From positions 62,001 to 126,000 of the forward strand of contig NZ_JBOITO010000003.1 in NCBI RefSeq assembly GCF_050717635.1: DNA of 64,000 nt, in the 5' to 3' direction. The notes below the pieces were generated by a model. The model was not told where the DNA came from, ran no database searches, and was given only the letters and a program-made list of their open reading frames with translations. The position numbers were made by a program, and so were the translations under genes. The stretch is from Clostridium_AD sp050717635 (GTDB lineage Bacteria > Bacillota > Clostridia > Clostridiales > Clostridiaceae). Positions 7,332 through 15,743 of the stretch are shown piece by piece (the stretch's first letter is position 1; every line of letters starts with the position of its first letter).

Positions 7332-8822
7332 ATGAAAAAAACAACAAATAACTTTAATATTAAAGAAGGAAGAAATCTTTCAATGCTAATGGATTTTTAT
7401 GAACTAACAATGTCAAATGGGTATTTTGTAAATGGGCTTTCAGATACTATTGTGTATTTTGATATGTTTTACAGAAAGAACCCGGATGGAGCAGGTTTTT
7501 CAATAGTAGCAGGACTTGAGCAACTTATTGATTTCATTAAAAATTTGAAATTCACACAGGAAGATATTGAGTATTTAAGAGGCAAAGGAATATTATCAGA
7601 GGAATTTTTACAATACCTTTTAACCTTTAAGTTTACTGGGGATGTATATGCAATACCTGAAGGAACACCAGTATTTCCAAATGAGGCGCTTGTAACTGTA
7701 AAATCAAAGGTAATAGATGCACAACTTATTGAAACAATGCTTCTATTAACAGTTAATCATCAAAGTTTAATAGCTACTAAGGCAAGTAGAATTGTTAGAG
7801 CTGCTAAGGGAAGACCAGTTTTGGAACTGGGAGCAAGAAGGGCACATGGCGCTGACGGAGCTATAATGGGAGCAAGAGCTTCTTATATAGGGGGCGTAAC
7901 TGCTACGGCTACTGTAATGGCAGAAACAATGTTTGGAGTTCCTGCAACTGGTACAATGGCTCATTCCTGGGTGCAATTATTTGGAGATGAATATAAGGCT
8001 TTTGAAACCTATGCAAAAACCTACCCGGATACATGTACACTACTTGTTGATACTTATAATGTTATTAAAAGTGGTATTCCTAATGCTATTAAAGTTTCTA
8101 AGAATGTTCTAGAACCCATTGGCATGCGATTAAAAGCAATTAGATTAGATAGCGGGGATCTTGCATACCTTTCTAAAAAAGTAAGAAGTATGCTTGATGA
8201 CGCTGGGCTTACAGACTGTAAGATAGTAGCTTCAAACAGCTTAGATGAATATATTATAACGGATCTATTAAATCAAGATGCTAAAATAGACATATTTGGC
8301 GTTGGTGAAAGAATGGTTACTGCTAAATCAGAACCTGTATTTGGTGGTGTTTATAAATTAGTAGCAGTTGAAGAAAGTGGAGAAATTTCGCCAAGAATAA
8401 AATTAAGTGAAAATGAAGAGAAAATTATTAATCCAGGATACAAGATGACTTGGCGTTTATACGATAAGAAATCCCATAAGGCAATAGCTGATGTTATTAC
8501 GCTTTCAAATGAGGGCATAAATGAAACAGTACCTTATACAATCTTTGATCCAGTTTCTATCTGGAAGAAGAAAATAGTCAAAAATTTCTATGCGGAAAAA
8601 CTCCAAGTACCAGTTTTTCTTAAGGGTGAATGTGTATATGAATCTCCAAGCATAGAAGAAATAAAAACTAACTGTAAAAATCAAGTAGATAGAATATGGG
8701 ACGAAGTTAGAAGATTTTCTAATCCTCATAAATACTATGTGGATTTATCTCAGGAACTTTGGCTTGTTAAGCAGGAATTAATTCAAAGGTACAAAAATTC
8801 AGAAGAAAACATTGAAGAATAG
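7332..8822 (+). CDS. pncB: Nicotinate phosphoribosyltransferase
   Basis: The 496-residue length and motifs fit the long bacterial NAPRTase. They include LMDFYELTMSNGYF near the N-terminus, VYFDMFYRKNPDGAGFSI, GARRAHG, GTMAHSWVQLFGDEYKAF (catalytic His loop) and the phosphoribosyl-binding RLDSGDL and VASNSLDEY segments. It converts nicotinate and PRPP, with ATP, to nicotinate mononucleotide in the cytosol. It is the third gene of the NrtR operon, preceded by TTAGGAGG. Length and all core motifs are intact. Confidence 0.92.
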   Translation: MKKTTNNFNIKEGRNLSMLMDFYELTMSNGYFVNGLSDTIVYFDMFYRKNPDGAGFSIVAGLEQLIDFIKNLKFTQEDIEYLRGKGILSEEFLQYLLTFKFTGDVYAIPEGTPVFPNEALVTVKSKVIDAQLIETMLLLTVNHQSLIATKASRIVRAAKGRPVLELGARRAHGADGAIMGARASYIGGVTATATVMAETMFGVPATGTMAHSWVQLFGDEYKAFETYAKTYPDTCTLLVDTYNVIKSGIPNAIKVSKNVLEPIGMRLKAIRLDSGDLAYLSKKVRSMLDDAGLTDCKIVASNSLDEYIITDLLNQDAKIDIFGVGERMVTAKSEPVFGGVYKLVAVEESGEISPRIKLSENEEKIINPGYKMTWRLYDKKSHKAIADVITLSNEGINETVPYTIFDPVSIWKKKIVKNFYAEKLQVPVFLKGECVYESPSIEEIKTNCKNQVDRIWDEVRRFSNPHKYYVDLSQELWLVKQELIQRYKNSEENIEE

Positions 8823-8860
8823 AATTATTATTTACCAATTTGAATTAAAGGAGTATGAAT

Positions 8861-9544
8861 GTGAAAATAAAGAACTGGAAATTATATGAGATTATTTGGT
8901 TATTAATGTTTTCGCTGGTTGCAATTTTATTAACAATTGTATGGAAGGATACCTTGTTTGGATTCTCTGTATTTATAACAGGTGTATTGTGTGTGGTTCT
9001 TGCAGCAAAGGGTAATATATGGACATATTATTTTGGGATGTATAATACTTTTGGGTATGCTTATTTAGCTTATAATAATGGGTTATATGGTGAAGTGGGA
9101 TTAAATATTCTCTTTTTTCTACCAATGAATATTATTGGATATATTATGTGGAAAAAGAGTTTGAGCGGAAATATTGTAGAAATGCGAGGTTTACAGAAAA
9201 ACAATAAAATATTGACAATTACTATATGTGTACTTGGTAGCATTGGATTAGGTTTCGTTTTGTCATTAGTCAATGGTCAAAATACTCCTTATGTTGATGC
9301 AATAACAAACGTGCTATCCATTGTAGCAACATTCTTAATGGTATACCGATTTAAGGAGCAGTGGTTACTATATATTGTTTTAAATGTTTTTACTATAATT
9401 ATGTGGAGTCTCAGAACAATAAGTGGAAGTCCGGAAGGAGCTATGATGATTGTAATGTGGAGTGCATATCTTGTAAATGCAATTTATGGCTACTATAATT
9501 GGAATAAAGGAGTAATGCAAAAGGAGGAGACGATTTCTATATGA
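8861..9544 (+). CDS. pnuC: PnuC-family nicotinamide riboside transporter
   Basis: About 227 residues with seven to eight hydrophobic spans and the PnuC-type tryptophan-rich termini: WKLYEIIWLLMFS at the start and NAIYGYYNWNKG at the end. PnuC proteins carry nicotinamide riboside by facilitated diffusion and depend on a ribosylnicotinamide kinase. That kinase is encoded by the next gene, whose ATG overlaps this stop codon by four bases, so translation is probably coupled. An in-frame ATG at 8855 is one base from AAGGAG. GTG 8861, seven bases away, is the better start. Confidence 0.87.
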   Translation: MKIKNWKLYEIIWLLMFSLVAILLTIVWKDTLFGFSVFITGVLCVVLAAKGNIWTYYFGMYNTFGYAYLAYNNGLYGEVGLNILFFLPMNIIGYIMWKKSLSGNIVEMRGLQKNNKILTITICVLGSIGLGFVLSLVNGQNTPYVDAITNVLSIVATFLMVYRFKEQWLLYIVLNVFTIIMWSLRTISGSPEGAMMIVMWSAYLVNAIYGYYNWNKGVMQKEETISI

Positions 9545-10548
9545 AAAAAATCGGATTAACACTTGGAAAATTTGCACCATTGCATAGCGGCCATAAGTTT
9601 ATGATTGATACTGCTTTAGAAGAAATGGACGAGCTAATTATACTTATTTATGACACACCGGTAACAAAGATACCTTTGAGTGTAAGGTCAAGTTGGATTA
9701 AAAGACTATATCCCAGTGTTACTATTATTGAATGTTGGGATGGTCCAGACGGATATTCAAGTGATAGGGACTTTGAGATTTCACAGGAACAATATATTTT
9801 AAGTGTGCTTAATGGAAGGGTAGTAACTCATTTTTATTCAAGCGAGTTTTATGGTGAACATGTAAGCAAGGCGCTTGGTTCTATAGATAGAAGAATAGAT
9901 GAAGCACGTAAAATTGTACCTATTTCTGCATCAATGATAAGAGAAAACCCATTTAAGTATCGAGAATTTATAAGTGATGTTGTTTATAGTGATTTAATTA
10001 CTAAAATAGTTTTTGTTGGGGCTATGTCAACTGGTAAGTCAACTATAACTGAAGCCTTAGCAAAAAAGTATAAAACCACCTATGCAAATGAATATGGAAG
10101 AGATTATTGGACTGAACATCAAGTAGATAGACGTATTGATTTTGAATCCTTTGATGAAATTGCCAAAGGTCATATGAAGCGTGAAGATGAAGCTATATTA
10201 GAAGCTAATAAATATTTTTTTGTAGATACCAACGCAATAACTACGTATATGTATGCCATTGATTATCATGGCACAGCTCCAAAACTCCTTACAAAGCTTG
10301 CACTAGAAAATGCACAACGTTATGATATATTTTTTCTATGTGATGATGATATTCCATATGATGACACTTGGGATAGAAGTGGGGATCAGAAACGCAAAGT
10401 ATTTCATAAGCAAATTATCGCGGATTTACATGAACGTAGAATACCGTATATTATACTCCGAGGTAGTTTAGAGCAGCGTATAAAAGCAGTTGATAAAACT
10501 CTTGCTGAATTCGAAAAGTATAATAATTTTTTTGGATTAAACAATTAA
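9541..10548 (+). CDS. nadR: Bifunctional NMN adenylyltransferase / ribosylnicotinamide kinase
   Basis: Residues 1-150 form a nucleotidyltransferase domain opening with GLTLGKFAPLHSGHKFMID, where HSGH is the HxGH motif. SASMIREN is the matching C-terminal signature. Residues from about 158 hold a kinase domain with P-loop GAMSTGKST (about 160-168), NEYGRDYW and a Walker-B-like FFVDTN. This is NadR without the N-terminal HTH of enteric proteins, so it is an enzyme only. It turns imported nicotinamide riboside into NMN and then NAD, completing the PnuC route. Last gene of the operon; no strong terminator is visible before the converging adk. Confidence 0.92.
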   Translation: MKKIGLTLGKFAPLHSGHKFMIDTALEEMDELIILIYDTPVTKIPLSVRSSWIKRLYPSVTIIECWDGPDGYSSDRDFEISQEQYILSVLNGRVVTHFYSSEFYGEHVSKALGSIDRRIDEARKIVPISASMIRENPFKYREFISDVVYSDLITKIVFVGAMSTGKSTITEALAKKYKTTYANEYGRDYWTEHQVDRRIDFESFDEIAKGHMKREDEAILEANKYFFVDTNAITTYMYAIDYHGTAPKLLTKLALENAQRYDIFFLCDDDIPYDDTWDRSGDQKRKVFHKQIIADLHERRIPYIILRGSLEQRIKAVDKTLAEFEKYNNFFGLNN

Positions 10549-10581
10549 TCGAAGTTCAAGGTAATTATCAAAATAGTCCAA

Positions 10582-11226
10582 CTAGTTATCTAGTATCGAG
10601 TGAATATTTTTTGATACTGTAAGTATATCATCCCTACCATCAACTATAGATAAAGAGAGATTTGTTTTATAGTAATCTATTAGAGGATGAGTTTGATTAG
10701 TATAAACAATAAGTCTTTCTTTAACAGTCTTTTCATTATCATCATTTCTTTGAATCAATCTACCTCCACAAAAGTCACAGCTACCTAATTGTTTTGGTGG
10801 ATTAAACTTTATATGATAACTTGCTCCACAAGAAGCACATATCCTTCTTCCTATATTTCTTTCAATTATAAATTCGTTAGGAACATCGATTAGAAGTACA
10901 AAATCTAAGTTGCTATTAATACTTTGCAGAAATTTACCAAGTTCTTCTGCTTGAAAAACAGTCCTAGGAAATCCATCTAATAGAAAGCCGTCGTTGCAAT
11001 CATCCTTTATTAGTCTATCTTTTATAACTTGAATGGTTAATTCATCAGGCACTAACTGACCTCTATCTATATATTTTTTTGCTTCTATACCAAGTGGAGT
11101 TTTGTTTAAAATGTTCATTCTGAAAATATCTCCAGTTGATAGATGGGTTATGTTGTATTTCTCACAAATCAGCTTTGCTTGAGTACCTTTTCCAGCTCCA
11201 GGGGCTCCTAGTAAAATTATTATCAA
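10582..11226 (-). CDS. adk: Adenylate kinase with zinc-type lid
   Basis: 214 residues with the P-loop GAPGAGKGTQ (7-16), THLSTGDIFR (AMP site), DGFPRT and a lid holding four cysteines, CASC...CDFC. These are typical of zinc-containing Gram-positive adenylate kinases. It interconverts 2 ADP and ATP+AMP. The start is TTG at 11226 without a good Shine-Dalgarno sequence. The leader is unusually rich in hairpins. Clostridial adk usually lies in the ribosomal protein operon, so this lone gene may be a second copy. Its placement next to an NAD operon, whose enzymes release pyrophosphate and consume ATP, may be chance. Confidence 0.9.
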   Translation of the reverse strand: MIIILLGAPGAGKGTQAKLICEKYNITHLSTGDIFRMNILNKTPLGIEAKKYIDRGQLVPDELTIQVIKDRLIKDDCNDGFLLDGFPRTVFQAEELGKFLQSINSNLDFVLLIDVPNEFIIERNIGRRICASCGASYHIKFNPPKQLGSCDFCGGRLIQRNDDNEKTVKERLIVYTNQTHPLIDYYKTNLSLSIVDGRDDILTVSKNIHSILDN

Positions 11227-11345
11227 AGTAACGCCTGCTACCTAAAATTACAACAAGACAATTTTAGCACCCTATTCGTTAAATAGAATGGTGGCATCAT
11301 GATAATGATTGACCACAGTGCAGGTTTTTCACCTACCTTTCTTTT
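11227..11345 (-). promoter_or_regulatory. Structured leader upstream of adk, class unknown
   Basis: Read on the minus strand, the leader can form several consecutive hairpins. They are AGGT-GAAAA-ACCT; GTGG..ATCAT-TATC-ATGAT..CCAC; CTATT-TAACG-AATAG; and CTAAAATT...AATTTTAG just before the TTG start. CCTGC near its beginning can alternatively pair with GCAGG near its end, closing a junction. This looks like a cis-regulatory RNA, but it matches no class I can recall with certainty. No terminator T-run is present, so any control would act on translation. Confidence 0.35.
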
Positions 11346-11457
11346 TAATTTTTAAAACAAAAAATAAAATGCTTATTTTACATTAATTATACAATATCTT
11401 AAATGAATTACCAAATAAAAATGAAAAAAGAATTTAGTATAATTACATATAAATTAT

Positions 11458-12891
11458 TTATGTTGACGACCTTTTAGCAATCTCCTTTTGAATATTTTCA
11501 ATGGTGGATCTATTAAGAGTATAGCCCGAAATACTTACTAGTGCTGCGATAAAGCTTAAGCCTGAGCCTATGCTTAGCATTAAGCCAAGAATAACCACAG
11601 TACTTTCATTTTGAATGGGTAGCTTGGCATTGAATTTAACTAAATCTAATACAAAACCTATAAGTAATAGGGTTACAGATTGAGAAAGTTTATAAAACAA
11701 TGTAAGGCAACCGTAATAGCTCCCTTCTGTTCTTTTTCCAGTATTAAGTTCATCTAAATCAATGACATCTGCAACCATTGAAAAAGGGAGAGTAAATAGT
11801 CCGCCTGTACCAAATCCTGCAAGTATTGAAAAGGGAATGAAGTAAAATGCATTACCCATTATATGGCTCTTCATAAACACTAATACAAGAAAAAGCAAAC
11901 TACTTATAATGCAAATTATAATTCCTAAAATCATTGAAGGTTTCTTATCGAATTTTTTAGCAGCTAAGGCCCATATGGGTTGAGATAATATGGAAACAAG
12001 TAGCTGTATTCCAACGATTAGGGCAATCTGCTGACTACTTAGGGAAAATGTGTAGGTAAACACATGTAATCCAGTATTTGCAACTAGGGCTGAAGCTATG
12101 TTATTAAACATATAGGCAAGTGCCACATATCTAAAGCTTTTGTTAAGAAGAATTTCCTTAAAGGCTGATAGTAGGGTTTTTAGTTTTCCATCGCTTGTTC
12201 CTTTATAAGCATGCTCATTTAGAACAGGAATATATTTTTTTGTAGAGTAAAAACAAACTAAGGCGAAAATAATAATTAGGATTGAAGAAAAAATCCCCAT
12301 AGAACTATAGGAACTAGGGTTTAGTTGCCCAGAAGGAAACTGTGGAGTAGGACGAAAAAAAACAAACATTCCAAAAACCGATACAAAAGCTAGCCCAAGA
12401 AGAAAGAAAATAGTTTTAAAACCTTGGATGCTAGTTCGTTCATTGTAATCATTAGATAATTCAGCACCAAGTGCAGTATAAGGAGTTACATATATTGTGC
12501 TGAAAGTTTTAATTATTAAAATTAAAAAGAATATAACAGCAAACTTTAGATAATCTGATAATCCAGAGCTTATATTCCATAAAAGATAATTGAATATTCC
12601 TAGACCTATACCGCCTATAAGCAAATATTGATGTCGTCTGCCGAAAATTTTAGATTTGGTCATATCTGAAATATACCCCATTAAAGGGTCAGTGATGGCA
12701 TCCCAAATTATACTTAGACTTAGAGCTAAACCGACTAAGCTACCAGGGATATTAAGAATAGCTGTACAGTAGAAAACTAAATAGGTACCTATAACTTGAC
12801 TAGAAATACCTGTACTGAAGTTTCCCGACCCATAGCCTATTTTATCTAAAAGTGGGATTTTTCTATGGTTATTGTTTTTAAGTTTAATCAA
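11458..12891 (-). CDS. GPH-family (MFS_2) sugar:cation symporter
   Basis: 477 residues with about twelve hydrophobic spans. The N-terminal signature of glycoside-pentoside-hexuronide symporters is clear: YGSGNFSTGI..., then DAITDPLMGYISDMTKSK and GRRHQYLL. These proteins take up glycosides, pentosides or hexuronides with H+ or Na+. The start is TTG at 12891, eight bases after AAGGAG. It is transcribed away from the sugar two-component and ABC transporter locus on its other side, so a related carbohydrate is plausible. The substrate cannot be read from sequence. An intergenic stretch of about 290 bases with the divergent promoters follows. Confidence 0.87.
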   Translation of the reverse strand: MIKLKNNNHRKIPLLDKIGYGSGNFSTGISSQVIGTYLVFYCTAILNIPGSLVGLALSLSIIWDAITDPLMGYISDMTKSKIFGRRHQYLLIGGIGLGIFNYLLWNISSGLSDYLKFAVIFFLILIIKTFSTIYVTPYTALGAELSNDYNERTSIQGFKTIFFLLGLAFVSVFGMFVFFRPTPQFPSGQLNPSSYSSMGIFSSILIIIFALVCFYSTKKYIPVLNEHAYKGTSDGKLKTLLSAFKEILLNKSFRYVALAYMFNNIASALVANTGLHVFTYTFSLSSQQIALIVGIQLLVSILSQPIWALAAKKFDKKPSMILGIIICIISSLLFLVLVFMKSHIMGNAFYFIPFSILAGFGTGGLFTLPFSMVADVIDLDELNTGKRTEGSYYGCLTLFYKLSQSVTLLLIGFVLDLVKFNAKLPIQNESTVVILGLMLSIGSGLSFIAALVSISGYTLNRSTIENIQKEIAKRSST

Positions 12892-13048
12892 GAGAACACT
12901 CCTTATTATGCGTTTATATGGTTTATTGAATTTACTTTTTAAAGTTTATTATTTATATGAACTAATATTAACATATTTATACATACTAGTAAAACAGTTT
13001 GTTGAGCTTTTCATATGCAAAAAAATATTGTAGAGTTAATAATATTGT

Positions 13049-13077
13049 TTTACAGTTATTAAAACTAATGGTATAAT
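13049..13077 (+). promoter_or_regulatory. Sigma-A type promoter of the sugar-sensing operon
   Basis: TTTACA (13049-13054), a 17-base spacer and a perfect TATAAT (13072-13077) lie about 100 bases before the anchored binding-protein gene. Confidence 0.7.
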
Positions 13078-13182
13078 TTTGACTAAAGATAAAATAAGCT
13101 ATTATTAGATAATTTATTAGTAATACAAATAAAACCTTATATTATAAAAAGTGAAAATACTTAGTTGAAGGACAAGATATGA

Positions 13183-14178
13183 ATGAGAATATTTAAGAAA
13201 TTATTTGGATTGTTATATAAATATGCCGTTTTCATCCTAATTGTGTTGATCGCTTTTACAAGCCTAATTCTCTTCTGGCTTCGTAAAGAGGAGATTATTC
13301 AACCTCTAATTAAACCGAAATATCATTTTTATTTTATTGCTCAAAATTCTGTGGATCCATTTTGGACTGAAGTAATAAGAGGAGTCCAGAAATCCGCTAA
13401 GGATAATAATGTTGCAGTAGAATTTTATGCACCTCGGTTTAATGACCCTAATGAGGAGTTAAAACATATTGATATTGCAACATTATCAAAAGTTGATGGG
13501 ATAATTACCCACGTATCCAGTGCGGGAGAGTTTACGAAGGCTATTGATAATGCCTATAACAGTAAGATACCTGTTATAACTTTTGAAAACGATGACAGTA
13601 AAAGCAAACGACAGACATTTGTAGGTATAAATAGTTTTATTATTGGGAGTGAAGCAGCTAAGATGTTAATAGAAGCAACAGGCGGCAAAGCCAATATTGC
13701 TGTTATCTCAAGTGAGGACACAAACCAGGACTCGGTAGAGCAGAATTTGAAGATGAGTGGTTTTATAAGTACGTTAAAGGAATATCCTAATATAAAAATA
13801 ATTAAAAACTACAGCTCTAAAATAGGTGTTTTAAGTGCAGAGGAAATTACTCAAAAAATAGTTGACTCTGAGGACAAGGTAAACGCTATATTTACAGTGA
13901 GTTCAGCAGATACCATGGGAGCAGCTCAATTCATAGTTGATAGAAATAAGGTAGGAAACATTATATTGGTAGGGTACGGCAGCTCTGAGCGGATACTTAG
14001 GTATATAGAGAAGGGCATCATTTATGGCACTGTTGCCAGTAATGCTTATAAAATGGGATATGATGGGCTTAAGGCTATGGTAGATATAAAAGAAGACAAA
14101 CCAATTTCTACAATTATTGATACAGAAATAGAAGTAATTACAAAGAACAACCTAGATCAATATAAACCCAAACCATAG
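13183..14178 (+). CDS. Membrane-anchored periplasmic-binding-protein-like sugar sensor (XylFII type)
   Basis: The protein has an uncleaved N-terminal anchor (about residues 14-32, YAVFILIVLIAFTSLILFW) and no lipobox cysteine. A full type I sugar-binding fold follows: YFIAQNSVDPFWTEVIRGVQ, THVSSAGEFTKAID, IPVITFENDDSKSKRQTFVG, and hinge strand IILVGYGSS. The family is that of ribose/xylose binding proteins. Anchoring and position directly before a LytS-type kinase match XylFII, known from Clostridium beijerinckii to present D-xylose to LytS. I therefore infer a sensor, not a transport, role. The ligand is not proven. It is 44 bases before the kinase gene, in one operon. Confidence 0.75.
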   Translation: MRIFKKLFGLLYKYAVFILIVLIAFTSLILFWLRKEEIIQPLIKPKYHFYFIAQNSVDPFWTEVIRGVQKSAKDNNVAVEFYAPRFNDPNEELKHIDIATLSKVDGIITHVSSAGEFTKAIDNAYNSKIPVITFENDDSKSKRQTFVGINSFIIGSEAAKMLIEATGGKANIAVISSEDTNQDSVEQNLKMSGFISTLKEYPNIKIIKNYSSKIGVLSAEEITQKIVDSEDKVNAIFTVSSADTMGAAQFIVDRNKVGNIILVGYGSSERILRYIEKGIIYGTVASNAYKMGYDGLKAMVDIKEDKPISTIIDTEIEVITKNNLDQYKPKP

Positions 14179-14222
14179 AGTGAAAAAACTAAGGACGAGT
14201 ACTAAGATTAGGTGGTTAAAAT

Positions 14223-15728
14223 ATGAAACATCATATATTTAATTTTTTTGGGATTAGAAAAAAACTGATTGTGTACTTTCTCATAACTATAGCCTTACTA
14301 GGGGTTACAAGTATATTTTCTTATTATAATGCAAGGGTGATTTTAAAAAATACAAATAGTATAATTACTGATTACGTATATCTTAATGAGTTAAAAAATG
14401 ATGTGGACCTAATGATGACTGAGCTTGAAAAATATCTGACAACTACATCTTCTGAAGATTTACTTAGTTATTATAACTATTATAACAAGCTTAAGGTTAT
14501 AAGAAGGCAGATACCTGTCACCATAGAGTATGATGATGATGATGAGAATCTGTTCCTTAAGGATATTGGAAATATGTTGGATGAGTTAATGGTGGAGAGC
14601 GATAATGCAGTGCAAGCAAAACGTGGTAGAATAAGTAGCAAGTATATTACCTATTTTCAGAGGGCGAGCGAGATTAGTAGTTACATTAAGATGTATAATA
14701 CCAAGCTTTTAGATATAAAATTAAAAAGTGGATCAGAAAAGTATGAAATAATAAATAAGAATATGAACTTTATAAGCTATGTCAATGTACTGGTTATAAT
14801 AGGTGCCATTATTGCAAACATCATTATTGCGGTATTTTCTACCTATAGTTTGACAAAACCCATAGAACAGTTGTCACGTTCCGCAGAAAAAATAGCAGAA
14901 GGGAATTTTGATATCGAATTAACACAAACACATACCGGAGATGAAACTGATATTCTTGCCAGTGCATTTATAAAAATGGTAAAAAGCATAAGAAATTATA
15001 TTGATGAATTAAGAGAGCATGCGGAGGTTGAAAAGAAGCTTAAAGAACAGGAATATCAAAATCTAAAAATGAAAACACTGCTTAAGGAAGCAGAATTAAA
15101 ATTTTTACAGTCTCAGATTAACCCCCATTTTCTATTTAATACATTAAATGCAGCCTCACAACTTGCGTTAATAGAGGGAGCAGACAAGTCATCTGAGTTT
15201 ATGGAGAATATCGCACAATTATTTAGATATAATTTAAAGAATATTGAGGATCTTGTTCCACTTCGTGATGAGATAGAGTATGTGAAGAACTATATGCAGG
15301 TACTTAAAATACGTTTTGGAAGTAGAATTTCTTTTTATAATAATATTGATGAGGCTGCATTAGATATAAGGATACCCAGGATAATTATACAACCAATTGT
15401 AGAAAATGCCTACATTCATGGTCTTCAGGATTTAGAAAGAAATGGTGAAATACGCCTAAATGTTAAATCTTCCGAGGATAATATTTTAATTGAGGTAATA
15501 GACAATGGTAAAGGGATGGATTCAAATAGTATAAATGCTATTGTAGGCTCATGCCAAGAGAATGGAACCTCACAAAAGCAGTTTACTGGTATAGGTATAA
15601 ACAATGTACTACAAAGACTTCAAATTCTATTTAATATTGAAGATAATGAGAAATTAATAAGCATAGAGAGCAAAATTGGGTATGGTACAAAAGTAACCCT
15701 AACAATCCCGCGGGTATATATTCCTTAG
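14223..15728 (+). CDS. LytS/YesM-family sensor histidine kinase
   Basis: 501 residues. TM1 (about 15-33) and TM2 (about 187-207) enclose an extracellular sensor of about 150 residues. A HAMP domain follows (about 208-260, with PIEQLSRSAEKIAEGNFDI), then a coiled coil and the His_kinase motif QSQINPHFLFNTLN (His about 302). The HATPase has N box PIVENAYIHG, and VIDNGKGMD and GIGINNVLQRL. It lacks its own ligand-binding domain of known type, so it likely contacts the anchored binding protein encoded just before it. It should phosphorylate the response regulator encoded 15 bases downstream. Confidence 0.88.
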   Translation: MKHHIFNFFGIRKKLIVYFLITIALLGVTSIFSYYNARVILKNTNSIITDYVYLNELKNDVDLMMTELEKYLTTTSSEDLLSYYNYYNKLKVIRRQIPVTIEYDDDDENLFLKDIGNMLDELMVESDNAVQAKRGRISSKYITYFQRASEISSYIKMYNTKLLDIKLKSGSEKYEIINKNMNFISYVNVLVIIGAIIANIIIAVFSTYSLTKPIEQLSRSAEKIAEGNFDIELTQTHTGDETDILASAFIKMVKSIRNYIDELREHAEVEKKLKEQEYQNLKMKTLLKEAELKFLQSQINPHFLFNTLNAASQLALIEGADKSSEFMENIAQLFRYNLKNIEDLVPLRDEIEYVKNYMQVLKIRFGSRISFYNNIDEAALDIRIPRIIIQPIVENAYIHGLQDLERNGEIRLNVKSSEDNILIEVIDNGKGMDSNSINAIVGSCQENGTSQKQFTGIGINNVLQRLQILFNIEDNEKLISIESKIGYGTKVTLTIPRVYIP

Positions 15729-15743
15729 AAAGGTGTGGATGGC

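Noticed and set aside
11227..11345. adk leader as an FMN, cobalamin or fluoride riboswitch
   Set aside because: GGTGAAA-like and GATGCC-like words occur, but the ordered conserved elements of those classes are absent, so only an unclassified structured leader is claimed.
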